Shown here piece after piece: positions 1 to 12,811 of a stretch of 64,000 nt of DNA. This DNA is from Hippophae tibetana. Lineage: Eukaryota; Streptophyta; Magnoliopsida; Rosales; Elaeagnaceae. The notes below the pieces were generated by a model. That model did not search any database, had not been told where the DNA came from, and was given only the letters and a program-made list of their open reading frames with translations. Position 1 is the stretch's first letter. Each line of letters opens with the position of its first letter. The translations under genes and the position numbers were made by a program. The stretch is from assembly GCA_037013495.1 (NCBI GenBank), contig CM072810.1, forward strand, positions 21,769,343-21,833,342, written 5' to 3'.

Positions 1-281
1 TTAAATGTACTAAAAAAATATAAATCAAAAGAAAATAACATGATTCGAGTGGATTAATTTGATGAAAAACTAGAATCCTAGATTTCTTTTATTTTGTTAT
101 TAAAATCTTTTCTTAAATTTGTTCCAATTAACGATCGTTTTGGATAAAATCAGAAAGAGATAATTTTAGTACTCAACAAACTGTGGTAACAAATCTCCAT
201 GAACGATAACTTACTTATCAAATTTTATTACTTGTGACCGTGTATGCTTGCACGTTTTATGTTCTCCTAAAAGAGACAACA
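1..281 (+). mobile_element. 3' part of LTR family L1 (cut by the window start)
   Basis: The segment aligns base for base, with scattered changes, to the right end of the solo LTR at 7638-9642 (its part from about 9362) and to 48660-48937. All three copies end in the same stretch (gtgaccgtgtat-cttgcacg, then gacaaca). The start lies outside the window, so solo LTR or element end cannot be decided. It directly precedes a gypsy integrase remnant of a different lineage, which suggests it inserted into that element. Confidence 0.75.
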
Positions 282-439
282 CAGACACTTTAAGTTATAA
301 GTCAAGCTTTGTTAGGCAAATGATGTTAGATCCCTTATGAAACACTCAAATTGTGAAAGGTTACGTGCTCAATATGTATGATGATGAAAGAAAAGCATTT
401 ATGTACAACCATGTAATGAGTCTTATCTTACAAGCAGTT

Positions 440-1850
440 GTGAAGTATGGTGTAGGAAGAATGAAAGAGAGGAGGTGGAAAGATGGACTTACAATAAAGA
501 GGGTTTCATTTCGATGGAAAGATTACCATTTCCGTTGATGATTATTTGAGAGAATAAATTATAAGAAAAACACATAATTCAAAATTTATGGTACATCTTA
601 GGAGCACAAAAATGTACTATGATTTGAAAAGGACCTATTGGTGGAAAGGAATGAAGAAAGACACCTATCAATTTATGGCAAATTTCATGATATGTTAACA
701 AGTGAAAGCAAAACACAAGAAACCTATGGGGCTACTTCAGCTACTTCTAGCACTGAAATGGAAATGGAATGACATAAATATGGATTTTGTACAATGTTTA
801 CCATGAACTTCCCAAGGCCATGAATCCATATGGGTAATTTTCGATCATCTTACCAAGTCTACCCATTTCATTCTAGTCAAAACTTGATACTCTATGAATG
901 CTTTAAGTAAGTGGTACATCTGAAAGATAGTATGATTGCATGGCCTCCCAATGTCAATCATGTCAGATCAAGATCCAAAGTTTACCTAAGGTTCGAAAGA
1001 TGAGCAGCAGAGGCTTAGGGTACAAATTTACTATATAGCAAGGTTTATCATCCCAAAATGGATGGATAATCCAAAAGGGTTATTCATAAGTTAGAAGACA
1101 TGTTACAAGCCTGTGTTATGGAATTCAAGGGAAGTTAGAGTGAGCACCTACCATTGGTTGAGTTCACCTACAACAATAGTTATCATGCCATTAATGGAAT
1201 GGCTCCATACAAAGCCTTGTATGGAATACCACGTAGATATTTGTTATGTTATACAAAATGATAAGATTTAAGTACAATAAGTTTATTAAAGAAACAAATA
1301 AAAAGATCTACATCAGACAAGTCAAACATCGTACAACTTAAGGTTGATATAAGAGTTATGTTGATTATGGACGATGACCATTGAACTTCAAAGTAGACAA
1401 CTATGTTTTTCTCAAGCTTCAACTCAAAATTTGGTAACTCATTTCGAAATAAAAGGAAAGTTAGCACCCGCTATATCGGATCATTCAAAATTATTAGGAG
1501 AATTGGTGATGTACCATATCAATTAGAGTTACCCCAGGAATTGTCATAAGTTAACAATGTTTTTTATGTTCCTTTCTTATGAATATGTCAACGGAATCAG
1601 AATTCTATCATGGATTGGATATAACAACCATTAAAAGAAGATGCTCATATGAAGAAGAACTAATGGCAAAAATTGATTTTCAAATCCGAAACTTGAGTAG
1701 AATAGCAATACCAATAGTAAAATTTCAGGGGAGACATTATGACATTGAAGAATAAAATTAGGAGTTAGAGTGAGAATTTCATTCAAAGTATCCTTAGTTG
1801 TTTGAAGAATTATAAATTTTGAGGATGAAATTTTCTTTAAGAGGGTAAGA
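440..1850 (+). pseudogene. Ty3/gypsy integrase and chromodomain-region remnant
   Basis: Reading the plus strand across several frames gives a decayed Ty3/gypsy integrase. An H2C2-like zinc-binding region around 560-720 (HNSKF, TKMYYDLKRTYWWKGMKKD) is followed by a catalytic-core relic around 740-1230 (KWNDINMDFV, DHLTKSTHFI, LHGLPMSIMSDQDPKF) and a C-terminal part near 1385-1570 (KVDNYVFLK). Upstream reverse transcriptase is absent or cut off. Numerous stops and frameshifts make it non-functional. The end of the reading region (FEDEIFFK) runs into a purine-rich tract just before the LTR at 1852, which is the usual end of a gypsy polyprotein in plants. Confidence 0.8.
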
Positions 1851-1851
1851 A

Positions 1852-3514
1852 TGTAAAACTCCTTACTTTTAGTATAAATAATTATAGTACCAAAAATGAA
1901 ATTCTAAATAATGTTTTCTAATGTAAGAATGTATTTTCCTGTGAAAAATTGGATTGAATGGAAAAATGTGGGTACATCCTTCACCATTTGTCCACCACCA
2001 CCTTCCTGCCACCTTGCCACCACAACTAGCGAGCTCCCTTGTGAGCTCCTTGGTAAGCACCTCGGTTTGCTATAAAAAGGATCAAATTCCCCTCTATTAA
2101 CATACATTTTCCTTGCTCTTTTATCTCTCTCTCTCTAAAACCCACTCTCAATAAGTTGTTGGGGCTTTCGACACATTTTGGAAAGTGTTTTAGGGATAAA
2201 TACCCATGTTTTTGAGTCAAGGATTTGAGATAGGGGTTCTTACTCTAATCATTTATATTTATGCATTGTTTTAATAAACAAATTGCCATGTATCATATAT
2301 TATATGATCAAAGTGAAAAAACCGAATGCCATTATTTTATAATTAATGTGATAAATGTTATTTAAAATGAGATACTTATCATAAATGTTTTATTATGCAT
2401 ACATTGAAATAATTTTATAAATAAATGATTATAAAATTCTGATATGAAATGAACATTGAAAATATTACATGGCATCCGAGAATTTTATACATGAATTATG
2501 AGAATGTTTTATATGTGGGAAGTACACCTATATGTTGTCTTGCGAAGTATGGTACCCATGGGCTACTGGTTGTAGCAAATAATTTTTGAAAAACTAAAGG
2601 TACTCATCGCATACACATGTATCTTTGGATTTTTCCATCTATGGTGTCTATATGTGACCATGGATTATTGTGGTCACACACGAGCCTTAGAGTTGGACCC
2701 CCTATTGTGTTTTCCATCTTTATTTTTTATTTTTTGACTACATATAGGCCTCAAAGTGAGACCTCCATTGTGTTTGGAGTTAATCTACCCATAGATGAAG
2801 GCCCATATGACATGATTTGATGGGAACATGTGCCCTATGTGTTGTGATCATACATGGGGTCAGAGGTGGACCTACATGCATCTTGGAGTTGGACCGCGTA
2901 TATGCCATATATTTGGATAACCAATATATATGAGATTATATTTCATACATTGGACTTATCATAGCATATTTTATTGTATGGGTATGCATTAGGATACCTA
3001 GATTTTTCTTTTTTCATTTTCCTTGGAAGCAAGGAGGTACACATATACCTGAAGTCTATGATTGAAATCTCCCTATGATAAATATTAATAATGATTACTA
3101 TTCAGAAAATTTTATTAGTGAACAAGCAACATCATGGAAAAGTACTTGTTAGTAATATATTTGAGTGTACTCCTACTGAGATACCTATAACTCACCCAAT
3201 TTTACCCTTACCACTAGTTTAGGGCTGACAAGGTAGTGCAATAATTAGAGATGAGGAAAAACAAGAAAAAACTTCAGGTTATAATTTGTATTTCATCTTG
3301 TATCTTTTATTTGGGAAAAATGTTAAGACATGTTGTAAAGTTAATTATTTTTTCTAATATATATTTTGTACTTTGTAATATTTTTGTTAAATTACTTTTT
3401 TTAAAAGTGATATCCCGAATCGGAATGAAATTTTAAATTTTCAATCTCTTGATTTTTCTTTTAATTATAGACCATTTTTTTCAATTTCACTTACCCATTT
3501 TTTGGGTTGTGACA
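1852..3514 (+). mobile_element. 3' LTR of the Ty3/gypsy element
   Basis: It starts TGTAAAACTCC after a purine-rich tract (ttaagagggtaaga) and ends ttgggttgtgaca, so it has TG...CA ends. A TATA box (tataaaaagg, 2071-2080) lies about 220 bases in. Ends of the ggttgtgaca type are common in plant chromoviruses. The matching 5' LTR is not in the window, so the exact ends are inferred from the polypurine tract and the terminal dinucleotides. Confidence 0.7.
2071..2080 (+). promoter_or_regulatory. TATA box of the gypsy LTR
   Basis: The sequence tataaaaagg follows a C-rich CACC/GGTG region with inverted-repeat character and precedes a pyrimidine-rich leader. This is the layout expected for an LTR promoter at the U3/R boundary. 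Confidence 0.5.
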
Positions 3515-3640
3515 AATTCCTTCAAGAAGCCTCTTTGAATGAGCTTTTGTACCTTATCATTAAGGGAAGAGTAATTATAGATGATGTGTCCTTTTGTCTC
3601 AATGATAAGTATAGCAAGAACTTGTTGCTCTTCTTTCCTT
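3515..3640 (-). pseudogene. Possible Ty3/gypsy gag fragment
   Basis: The minus strand reads LNDKVQKLIQRGFLKEF, preceded by ETKGHIIYNYSS. This resembles the segment found after the capsid in plant gypsy Gag proteins (…LKDEIEELIRRGYLKEF type). It is short and without other domains, so it is only a suggestion of an older element into which the neighbouring LTRs were inserted. The rest, to 3910, shows nothing recognisable. Confidence 0.3.
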
Positions 3641-3910
3641 GGATCCTTCATTCATTCTCCTTGGCCATTTGACAAAATATTTTCCTTCAAGTCTGGGCAC
3701 AAGTTCTGCTAAGGAAATGGTTAAAGGAAAAGGTGCTATGTCACCTAGTCTAGATTAGATATCATCTTTTTGGATTATTTGGTTTCCATGACAAAGTTTC
3801 TTTTCATTAGAGATGGTAGATATATGTTTCTCTTATAAGAGGAGTTATTTTAATTCTTATATCTAGATGTTTTAGTTCTATACGTCTCATCATCTTCTTT
3901 TTACGGTGAT

Positions 3911-5110
3911 TGTAAGTCCCAATATATTGGTGTCTTTGTGTTGGAATCTTATGCACAAAACACAATGTTTGTTTTGTTTTACTCAATGCTCGGTCTTCGT
4001 CTATGTAAGGTTGTTTAGTACGGATCAATAATCTATACACACACATAGTTAGGTACACTTTGTATGCAAGCATGACGTAGTGTGTATACTAGGTAGAGTC
4101 TTGGTTTTTTATGTGTTTTAGGTGCGGGATTTTATGGATAGTACTCATCATTTTTAGAAACAAAAATGTAACTTTTTGGCACCTTACCAGCAAGCTTACC
4201 ATGGACATTGCTACCACCCTAGTCATTACCCTTGGCGAGATGTTTGGTGAGATGGTTAGCAAGGCGTGCATTTTGACCCCTATAAATACCCTACCCATTT
4301 CCCTTCTATTTACCCACTACTTAAGAGCCAAAATTCACTGTGAGACTTTTATCTATTTTTAAAATAATTTCGGGAGCATAAATTTGAGAATGGGTCATTT
4401 TTGTGCTTAGTCATCAAATCATTAACTATCTAAGTACATGGTGTGACTATGTCCCTCCATTACGTAATTTGATATTAATATTGGAGTGTGTATCCATTGA
4501 GGTTGTGAGTTGATATACTTCTAGTTACTCATCATTGGCTACTAATCACACCATACTGGGTGGTGTTGGCTATGGAGGGAAATCAAGTTCAAGTGTCGAA
4601 TCATATAGTTGCAGAAGTAGCAAGTGAAGAGTAGCAATGCACAGTTTAGATGAAGGTATTAGCTAATAGAGGTAATAGTGGTTTTACTATCTCTTAGTGT
4701 TGTAACTTGTATATTATTTTGTGAATTATTTACTGCAGAGTGGTTGCTTTAAGCAACTCTAGGATGTTGCCATATAGATATGGTCTATATATGAGTTTAC
4801 CTCATTATATCGATTGTTGTGCATGATCTAATATTATGTTAGTACAATCTAAATTTAAGATATGTATGCTTAAACTTTGATTAGAAAGAATTTATTATTT
4901 ATTTGCTTTCTATTTGATATATAATATCTATTATTAAACTTATCTACTTTATATTATATTTTTGTAGTTCTATTGTGTGAAATGATTAAGTTTTTTACTG
5001 TTATGTTTCTTGCTAGTAGATTCGAATCCTTTAAAAGTCTATATATCCTTACCCTGGTAGTGGATCGAATTGTAGACTCTTTAGCAATATATTGTTTAGA
5101 TTATCTAAGT
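3911..5110 (+). mobile_element. LTR-like repeat family L3, copy 1 (degenerate)
   Basis: It starts TGTAAGTCCC and aligns to 56742 onwards and, inverted, to 63984 downwards. Shared blocks include gcacaaaacac, cacacacatagttagg, tgtatgcaagcatg, a TATA box (tataaatacc, 4281-4290) and the late block ccttaccctggtagtg. No coding region is seen inside. The presence of a promoter and the absence of genes fit an LTR. The right end is not clear. Confidence 0.65.
4281..4290 (+). promoter_or_regulatory. TATA box in L3 copy 1
   Basis: The sequence tataaatacc is conserved at the same place in copy 3 (63560-63567 on the minus strand) and weakly in copy 2 (caataaatacc). Conservation across copies supports a promoter rather than chance AT-richness. 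Confidence 0.45.
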
Positions 5111-7632
5111 GCCTTGTCAAGGTTATGAATCTCTTTCTTGGTGAGAGTAATTTTGAGGTTACTTCTATAGAGAAACCTTATTCTAAATGATAGGATAGTG
5201 ATGTCCTTAGAGTAATAAGATATTTCAATTTTGGTGGAGTTGAATCATGAACATATTTTCTTATTTCTCTGCTTCTAGCAAATTGGTTGATGAAGACTTA
5301 AGCCAATTGAGGGAAGGTATGTATGCTTCTAGAAGGAAGCATGTAGAACCAAGTAAGTGCTAGTCCTAAGATTTGGATGTAAATATTTTACACATTAACT
5401 AATCCAACATCTCATTTGGGATATATGTGGCCATTATATTATTTTTTGTTGTAGAGCATATGTTCTATACGGTCGCTCTTCCTTGTATAGCTTCTAAACA
5501 TTTGAGCTAAGAACCTACATGGAAGTTCCATCTTAGAGATTTTCTCTATAAAGGAGGTCTAAGAAGGCCTATTAAGGAGCTTTTTATCAACTAGCCCTTT
5601 TTCCCTCAATGTGCTCCAAAAGAATGGGAATACCTAGAAGGAACTCAATTTCCCTAATTATAGATTTCTACCTCAAGCATATAAGATCCAAATTAAGTAG
5701 CAGACTTCTAATAAAGAGTTCTCAAGAGAATTTGAGTAGGAGTTAGATCCCAGGCTAAGTCATACCCTGACCACTACATTAGCTCAAGAGATCAAACTTC
5801 TCATCTTACCAGAACAAGAACCAAACAAGGTCACCCAGGAGAAGCTTGATCAACCTACTTGGGAAAACCACACAAAATAGGTATTTAGTCGTCTACCTAG
5901 AAGATGTACTTCAAAATGCACTACATTAATGAGGTAATCAGCCATGTAAAGTAGTCAAGTAGACCAATCTATAAGGTAGAACATCCAAATAAAGCATCCA
6001 GGTAGAACAATCCCAAGGCTAGATGACTGATGCAATCAGGTTAGAATAGCCACACTGATGGTGTTACTGATCCTGATGTAAATTCCCATAGCTATATTTG
6101 TTAGAAAAACATCACTCTAAGAAATTAGAGGTTCATATTAAGGAGTATTAGGCCTTAATAGGTGAGGACGTAACCTAGGGGACTATGTTTTCTAGTGCAC
6201 TACCTCCAAGGATATGCTTTCCAAAATGCTACCTTTTAAGTCATGTAGTTTAGAATGATGCCACTTAGGCTGTGTTGAACTTGATGGATTGCTACTTTCT
6301 AGGTTATGCTACTTAGACAAGCTACCTTCTAGGTTACACCACCCAACTTTCAATCCTCCAAATTATGAATCCAAGCCACAATTGATGAGTATGCATCCAG
6401 ACCACATCAAGTAATTATGGATCCATACCAAATAAAGTGACTATGGATATAGATCACATTTGATGGTATAGATACATTACTTTACATGAAGTGATGTTAA
6501 GGGTCATCATCCTAGGATTACAAACTAGAAGCAATTTTTTGCTATAACTCAAGAGATACAACTAACATTGAATCTAGAACATAATGTTGCTGCAAAAATT
6601 ATAAATGAAGGCACTTCCTAAGAGGATTATCCATCCCTAAATTTCTCCAAGTTAAGCACACTTAACTGTGAAGTTATAAAGAGTGGTTAACCAATAGACA
6701 AAGTAACTTTAGCTTCATCTCTCTATTATATAAAAATAGTTCTTCAGCAATGATGAAGAATCCTAAATCCATAAATACTCATCCTACAAACATGAAAAAT
6801 CGTTATCTTAAAAGCATATCACCTTGATGTCCTTGGTAACCTAAGATCCAAAGAACTAGAGTGCCTATCCACTCATTTAGTTATAGTGACACTCATGCAA
6901 GGAAGAACTTCACCCACGAGTAATAATGGAATCCAAAAACAAATTTTTGATGCAGGATCGATTCTAGACATTCTTGGAATAAGGAAATCCACAATCTCAC
7001 CACTCATAAAAATCTCACAAGAATAGACTTGGGAAGGCTGAAGAGCAACATCAACTTTATATTATCACTTTTTAAACTAACATTTCTCATCGTGGGGTTT
7101 GGTAGCCACTTCAGCTCCAAATGAATGAAACTTACAAAAACTTCCACTCTAACTCAAATGCATTCAAAAGTCAACATCAGATACCCAGATTTACCCAAGA
7201 AGAGCCAGTTTGGCCATGGTCCAACCACTAGAGTTAAACTAGGCTATTCAGAAGACATCCAGATAGAATTTGAAAAGTAAAAGGGTACACCATAAGTGTA
7301 TTAAAAAACTTCCATTTCCTCACTTAGGGAACTTGGAAAAGTCACATTGGCTAACTATCAAGACTTAGAAAGTCAACTACCACTTCTAGGAGTGTTCTAC
7401 CCAGTAAGTGCATTCAAAATAATGTAGCCACCTTGGCACTTATCCAATGAATTTACTATTCACCTCAAAGTCTTCTCTCTATCCAAAGTACCCAATATTA
7501 ATTGGGGTCAAAGATCACCTATGTCAAGACAAGGATTAGGAAAAGTATTGCAACATAGAGTTTACGTTTATAGAACTTGCAACCACGGTCAATTGCAAAC
7601 TCATTAAAAGAAACCTAGCTTTGCATCGAGGG
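5111..7632. other. Non-coding repeat DNA with degenerate tandem motifs
   Basis: No gene, protein motif or RNA is recognisable here. Between about 5930 and 6490 short phrases recur imperfectly: aggtagaaca…catccaggtagaacaa, gctacctt-taggtta-gctactta, and attatggatcca-acca-at. This is the texture of decayed minisatellite DNA such as that in the untranslated parts of large gypsy elements. The region continues on the other side of the solo LTR, at 9643. Confidence 0.4.
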
Positions 7633-7637
7633 GTAAT
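7633..7637 (+). repeat. Target-site duplication GTAAT (left)
   Basis: GTAAT directly precedes the TGATAACT start of the solo LTR and is repeated directly after its end at 9643-9647. Confidence 0.85.
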
Positions 7638-9642
7638 TGATAACTATATTCTATATAGTTATTTTCATCTATTTTATTAATTATAATTGCTATGTTCTTT
7701 ACATTTTTAGTTAATTTTAGTGGAATAAATTAATATTTACTATTTATTTGTTGAGGAATATATTTTCAAAAAAATTAAATAATTTCAATCGAAAAAGTAA
7801 TTAATTTCAAATTTATGTCTAAAAATATAATTTAAAATAAAAGAGTCCTTAATTGCAATTAACAAAAGTCTAAAATATAATTTGAATTAAAATCGGGCTC
7901 AATTGTAATTAACAAAAGTTTAAAAATTAATTTAAATTAGAAAAGGGCTTAATTCCAATTAAAGAAAGTTAAAAGTTAATTTGAATTAAATTGGAAGGCT
8001 AAAATGCTATTAAGAAAAATTTAATTTTCTGCGCAGGAAAAGGAGGTCACGCGTGCCATCACCAATGCGTGATACCAACCGTTCGATCAGGAAACAGACG
8101 GCTACGATGAGGCACGTGAAACCAAACCCAACAAAAGAGATTGGATGCAGTAATTCAGGTGCACGTTCTTGATGCCATGTGGGGCCCACCTGCTACGCAG
8201 GCCGCCGTGCAGGGTGGGACCCACATGTCTGCTAAGTGTCTGCCAAGAAAATGTGATCCCGTGCGACGTAGTCTTCATAATCTTCGTGTGCCTATCCATC
8301 CAATAAATGATACAATGCCATGTGTCTCTAATATTTCTACATCTAATGAGAAGTAGACATGTGTCACGTATTAGGTAAACCAAAAACACAGAAACGACAC
8401 AACTTTTCAATCGCGCCTTTGTCTGCCACATGTCTCACGTGTCGCTTATCCCGTGCAATTCATTTCACGTGCGCCCATTCCTTCCACCAATTAAAGACTG
8501 CCACGTGTCCTACTATATCTTGCAACGAATCATATCGCGACACCTAGCACGCAGATTGAATTAAAAAAAATCAGAAACGAGGCCCTCTGTTTCATGTCTT
8601 CCATGCGTACATTAAAATAAAAATTTCGATATTCATTTTCATACGCGTGGCTGCGTACCTAAAGAAAAATTCCCCCCACGTATCTTATTTGTATTTTCGA
8701 TGTAAAATGTCTCCCACGTGTCTAAAAAAATGTATTTTTAGATGTATTTTTCTATCGATAAATAGGACATTTATTGCTAAAATTTGGAGGTTGGTTTTAG
8801 GGGTTCGTTTTTAACAGCCTTGGAATGTGGAACACGCAAAAGCCATTTTTGGCTTCTGTTGTGTTCTACGTGTGCCAGAAAATTTAGGAGCAAAAATGTT
8901 TTAATTTTCTTTGAGTTCTTGAGCGAATATTCCTTAAGTGTTGTAATTTAATTTTTATTTATGAAGTAATTTAATTTTTCTAGGGTTGCGTTTTATCTAA
9001 ATTTATGAAACTTGAGTTTAATTATTATTATTTTTTGAAGGATTTATAAGACTTTTAATTTGTTTATTCTATTTGTGCTTCATGCTTTTGATTATTGGAA
9101 AATTTATAAAATGATTCGTGGCACTTAAATAAACTTGGAAGAGGCATTTTTGTGTATATTGCTCATGGATAGAATAACATGTATATATGAAGGATAGGAA
9201 TATACCTTTATCGTATGTGTGGCCATTTGAGAATTTAGAACATAATGAATCTTGGTGAATTTAATTCTCATATGAATATAGTGAATTAATTTAACGAGGT
9301 GTGTCTATATGAAGCTCAGAAGAGATGTATGGATAAAATTAGAAGTTTTCGGTTGACAAATTAAATTTACTAAAAAAATTTAAATCAAGAGAAAATAATA
9401 TGATTCGAGTGGATTAATTTGATAAAAAACTACAATTCTAGATTTCTTTTATTTTGTTATAAAACTTTTTAGTTAACATCTTACAATTAACGATAGTTTT
9501 GGATAAAATCAGAGTGAAATAATTTTAGTACTCAACAAACTATAGTGACAAATCTCCGTGGGAACAATACTTTACTTATCAAATTTTATTACTTGTGACC
9601 GTGTATACTTGCACGTTTTATGTTCTCCTAAAAGAGACAACA
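7638..9642 (+). mobile_element. Solo LTR, family L1 (2,005 bp)
   Basis: It begins TGATAACTATAT and ends gagacaaca, and is flanked by a perfect 5-bp duplication GTAAT. No internal coding region is present, so it is a solo LTR left by recombination between two LTRs. It aligns over its length with 47102-48937 and at its right end with 1-281. The central part (about 8040-8720) is GC-richer than the rest and holds five CACGTG boxes, which probably form the U3 promoter region. Open frames here are by-products of this composition. Confidence 0.9.
8113..8720 (+). promoter_or_regulatory. Cluster of five CACGTG (G-box/ABRE-like) motifs in L1 U3
   Basis: CACGTG occurs at 8113-8118, 8436-8441, 8466-8471, 8502-8507 and 8715-8720, several as CCACGTGTC or CTCACGTGTC. 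In plants such cores bind bZIP and bHLH factors, for example in abscisic-acid and light responses. Two of them are at matching positions in the copy at 47481-47486 and 47779-47784. Activity is inferred only. Confidence 0.5.
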
Positions 9643-11570
9643 GTAATCTCCCCCCATGCACTACTATTTTTTAAGAGTGAGTACACCTCTTGCTTGAACC
9701 TAGTAGCCATGATTGGCCAAAGCTAGGAACCAAACTTATTCTACCCTAGATCAAGAATGTTATTCCTTTCATAAAATCATGTAGTTACCACCACCCCATG
9801 AGAGCTTGGTATACGACATCATCCAACCATCATATCAATGGAAAAAGTCCTGTACAAGACAAGAATATGGCTTATAACTCCTTTTGCACCTATAATGCCA
9901 ATAGGCCAGGATCCAATCTAGCTCACTTGGCTCTGTCAAACCATTCCTTCAATGGATCACTTCTTATATAGAAAGTAAGTGAGCTCAACAACTCTTCAAC
10001 ACCCACAATGATTGTAATCTAGGATCAAGGTAGTGGCTTACTTAGCCTTAAATTATTGACTCAATGGATCACTTCCTATGCAGAAATGGGAGGGGGATAA
10101 GCACCCATTCAACACTCATAATGATTATGACACATGATCAAGGCAATATATTTCATCACCTAAATGGATCACTTCTTGTGTGAAAATGGAAGCAAGCTCA
10201 ACACCCACAATGACTTTAATCTAGGATTAAGGCGATGGCACTACCAATCATTATCATAATGAACAAAGTATTCTGAGGAAAAAGAAGCAAGACGTAACCC
10301 ATTCAACATAAACAATGACTTAGGTCCAAGACCATAAAAACCTACAATTAATCATAAAACCAATATCTTAATGGAAAAGGTCAGATATTGAAAACGAAGT
10401 TTGGGTATAACCCTTCCAACAACTACAATGACTATGATCGAGGATCATGACATTGGTCAACTTGGAATTAGGACACCCATATCCACATGGACCAAATCAT
10501 AGGCAAAACGTGGAATCAGAACACAACCTCTCTGGTACCTACCATAAGGAAGGTCCAAGATCCAAACAATGTAATTGGAAAGGTATACCAAGGGATGAAG
10601 CACGACATGACCTCTTTCACACCAGAAAAACTTCTTCCTAGGAATCAATAACTTTCATAGAATTTCCAAGGAAAAGGTAGAGGCCACACCTTTATAAGAA
10701 TAGGATCCAAAGAATGGTCCTTGCTTTTCGTACTCAAGAAGCCAGCCAACTAAGAGGCTAGGAGACTTGGAGCTTAGACCACCTATTTTCAATAAAAAAA
10801 ATTCTTAAGACACTTGCAAAGACCAAAATATTTTATAGGAGCTTAGTAAGACCAGTAACTAGTGGTTTTATGGAAAAATTGGATTTATAAGAAAAAATTG
10901 GATTCAGAAAAAAGTAAGGGATTCAGAAAAAAATGGATTTAGAGAATAAAGATTAAGAAAAATTTAGAATTGGGAAAAAATTTAGAGTTGATAGAAAAGT
11001 ATTAAGACTATAATGTTTGGGTAAGCTATGTTAAGGAAATGTTGTTGCAACAGCAAGATAGGATTTTCGATCAACATATCCTACTTGGGGTATATGGATG
11101 GTAGGAAATTACTCATCATGGTCATAACTTATAGGAACAATAGATTTCCTAAATACTAAGGAGCATTCATTGTTGACCATATCATCGATGGACTACCCAA
11201 TCATCCAGTTGGTTGTCAATCCTATAAAGTTCATCTTGTAAGTACACACTATCGTGCACATGTTATCACTCTAATTTTTTGATCAACTTCCCAACCATTC
11301 AGACAATTAGCCATCATTGGTCATGTATTAGTCTATAGCTTATCCTATGTCAACTATGTTTGGTCCCATCTCTACCACTTCTTGTCTCATCAATACCACT
11401 CGACACTCTCTTAGACCCACACTACATGGGTGCAAATACCAACTTCATCTGGATAGCTAGGGCTAACTCACTTTAGTCATGTATTTTAACTCCCAAAAAA
11501 TGACTACACATTATCCTAGTGCAATGGTATGAAAACCAAGGTGCATACCTTGGATCACTAAGAATTGGTT
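9643..11570. repeat. Non-coding DNA with ~80-115-bp degenerate tandem repeats
   Basis: From about 9880 to 10450 a unit recurs with the phrases caatggatcacttc (9952, 10067, 10162 region), caacacccacaatga and taggatcaaggc. Later units are more diverged (aatggaaaaggtc, caacaactacaatgac). No protein is recognisable on either strand from 9643 to 11570. This looks like the same old repeat block as 5111-7632, separated from it by the solo LTR. Confidence 0.5.
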
Positions 11571-11574
11571 CCCT

Positions 11575-11867
11575 ACATCATCATGTTGCATGCCCCGAAT
11601 CAACCAAAGTGCGTGTCAAGCACCACCGAGAGTTGTATGTCCCATATCAACCAAGAGTTGCATGTCCCATATCCACCAAGAGTTACATGCCCTGTATCAA
11701 CCAAAGTTGTGTGCATAGTACCATCAGGAGTTGGGTGTCCTGCATCAACCAAGAGGTATGTGCCCTACATTAACCAAGGTGTGTTCCCCTCACCACCAAG
11801 AGTTGCATGCCCTATATTAACCAAGATGTGTTCCCCACAACACTAAGATTATGTCCTCCATATTTTA
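11575..11867 (+). repeat. ~25-bp minisatellite, left block
   Basis: About eleven imperfect units of the type ccaagagttgcatgccc plus tatatcaa, mostly 23-25 bp, follow one another. Because many units are near 25 bp and lack stops, two overlapping frames stay open here (short peptides rich in C, H, S, V). They are repeat artefacts. A second block of the same repeat is at 17282-17640, on the far side of the Athila-like element. Confidence 0.8.
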
Positions 11868-12560
11868 TGACCACACACAAAGTGTGTTCAATGAATACAC
11901 AAGTATACATATTGAAATAAGTAATATAATGATAAGAAAAGATCATTCACAGGAAGATTATTTTATTAGAAACTAATTTTTAAAACTAAAAAATTAAAAA
12001 TCAATATTTTTTTTTTTTTTATATTTTAAGGAAGAAAAATTAAAATAACTAAAAGTAAATAACAATAATTAATTAAATCATATTTGGTACCTAAAAAGAT
12101 ATATGAGAAAATATCTAGGAATACTTAATACCCAAATTTTCTAAACATGACAATCCCTAAAATACCCCCAATATAATTATCAATTAATTACATAATCAAT
12201 TCAATCCAACCTAGCATGTATTTTTCTCTCAAGTAAACTACAGTACATATAGTAATTAATTTAATCACACTCTCATGCCAATTAAATTGCATATTACTCA
12301 TTAACTTCATCAATTATGGATCGCATACATAAGAATCATACATCTCTACCTAGAAACTATGTATGTTATTTAATCAAGACAAAAAATTAAATAATTCTCT
12401 CAAATCTATTTAATTGCCTCTATAGATAAATTGTTAGCCAAACAATTGATAGCATACAAATCAGATTAAATAATATAATTAAATTATAATTATAATTGGG
12501 GTAAAATATTAAATCATCACATGGTAAAAATTGGGTTCATAAGATCTTTAGATTTATAAA
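11868..12560 (-). repeat. 3' LTR of the Athila-like element, lacking its U3 end
   Basis: It aligns closely with 15747-16440 (for example ataatgataagaaaa, gattattttattagaaac). The terminal TGACCACAC at 11868 is the complement of a CA end. Homology stops near 12560, so about 840 bp present in the other LTR are missing. 12561-12811 shows nothing recognisable. Confidence 0.8.
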
Positions 12561-12811
12561 GATATGAATGGTTCTTTGTTAGGCTCAAATGGGTAACTAA
12601 AGATATTAACCATGGTTAGCTTGAAAGACTCAATCGATCCAAATAAGGCCAAAATAATATCTCTTGCTAAATAGTATTTAGGATTTTTCCTCAAGGGATG
12701 ATCAAATAGATTCTAAAACTTGGTAGATCTCATTGGCTAACATAAACTACTACAAATTTTCTCTCAATAAGCACACCAAAATCAATCATGAGCATGGAAA
12801 CAACTTGAGTC

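Noticed and set aside
8102-8547. Open frames of 62-109 codons on both strands
   Set aside because: Same LTR U3 region of family L1. Composition effect without recognisable protein.
11519-11846. Cysteine- and histidine-rich repeat peptides in two frames
   Set aside because: They are translations of a ~25-bp minisatellite whose unit happens to lack stops; no start context or conservation.
11575-11867. Regularly spaced repeats, considered as a CRISPR array
   Set aside because: Units are contiguous and degenerate without unique spacers, and the DNA is plant nuclear.
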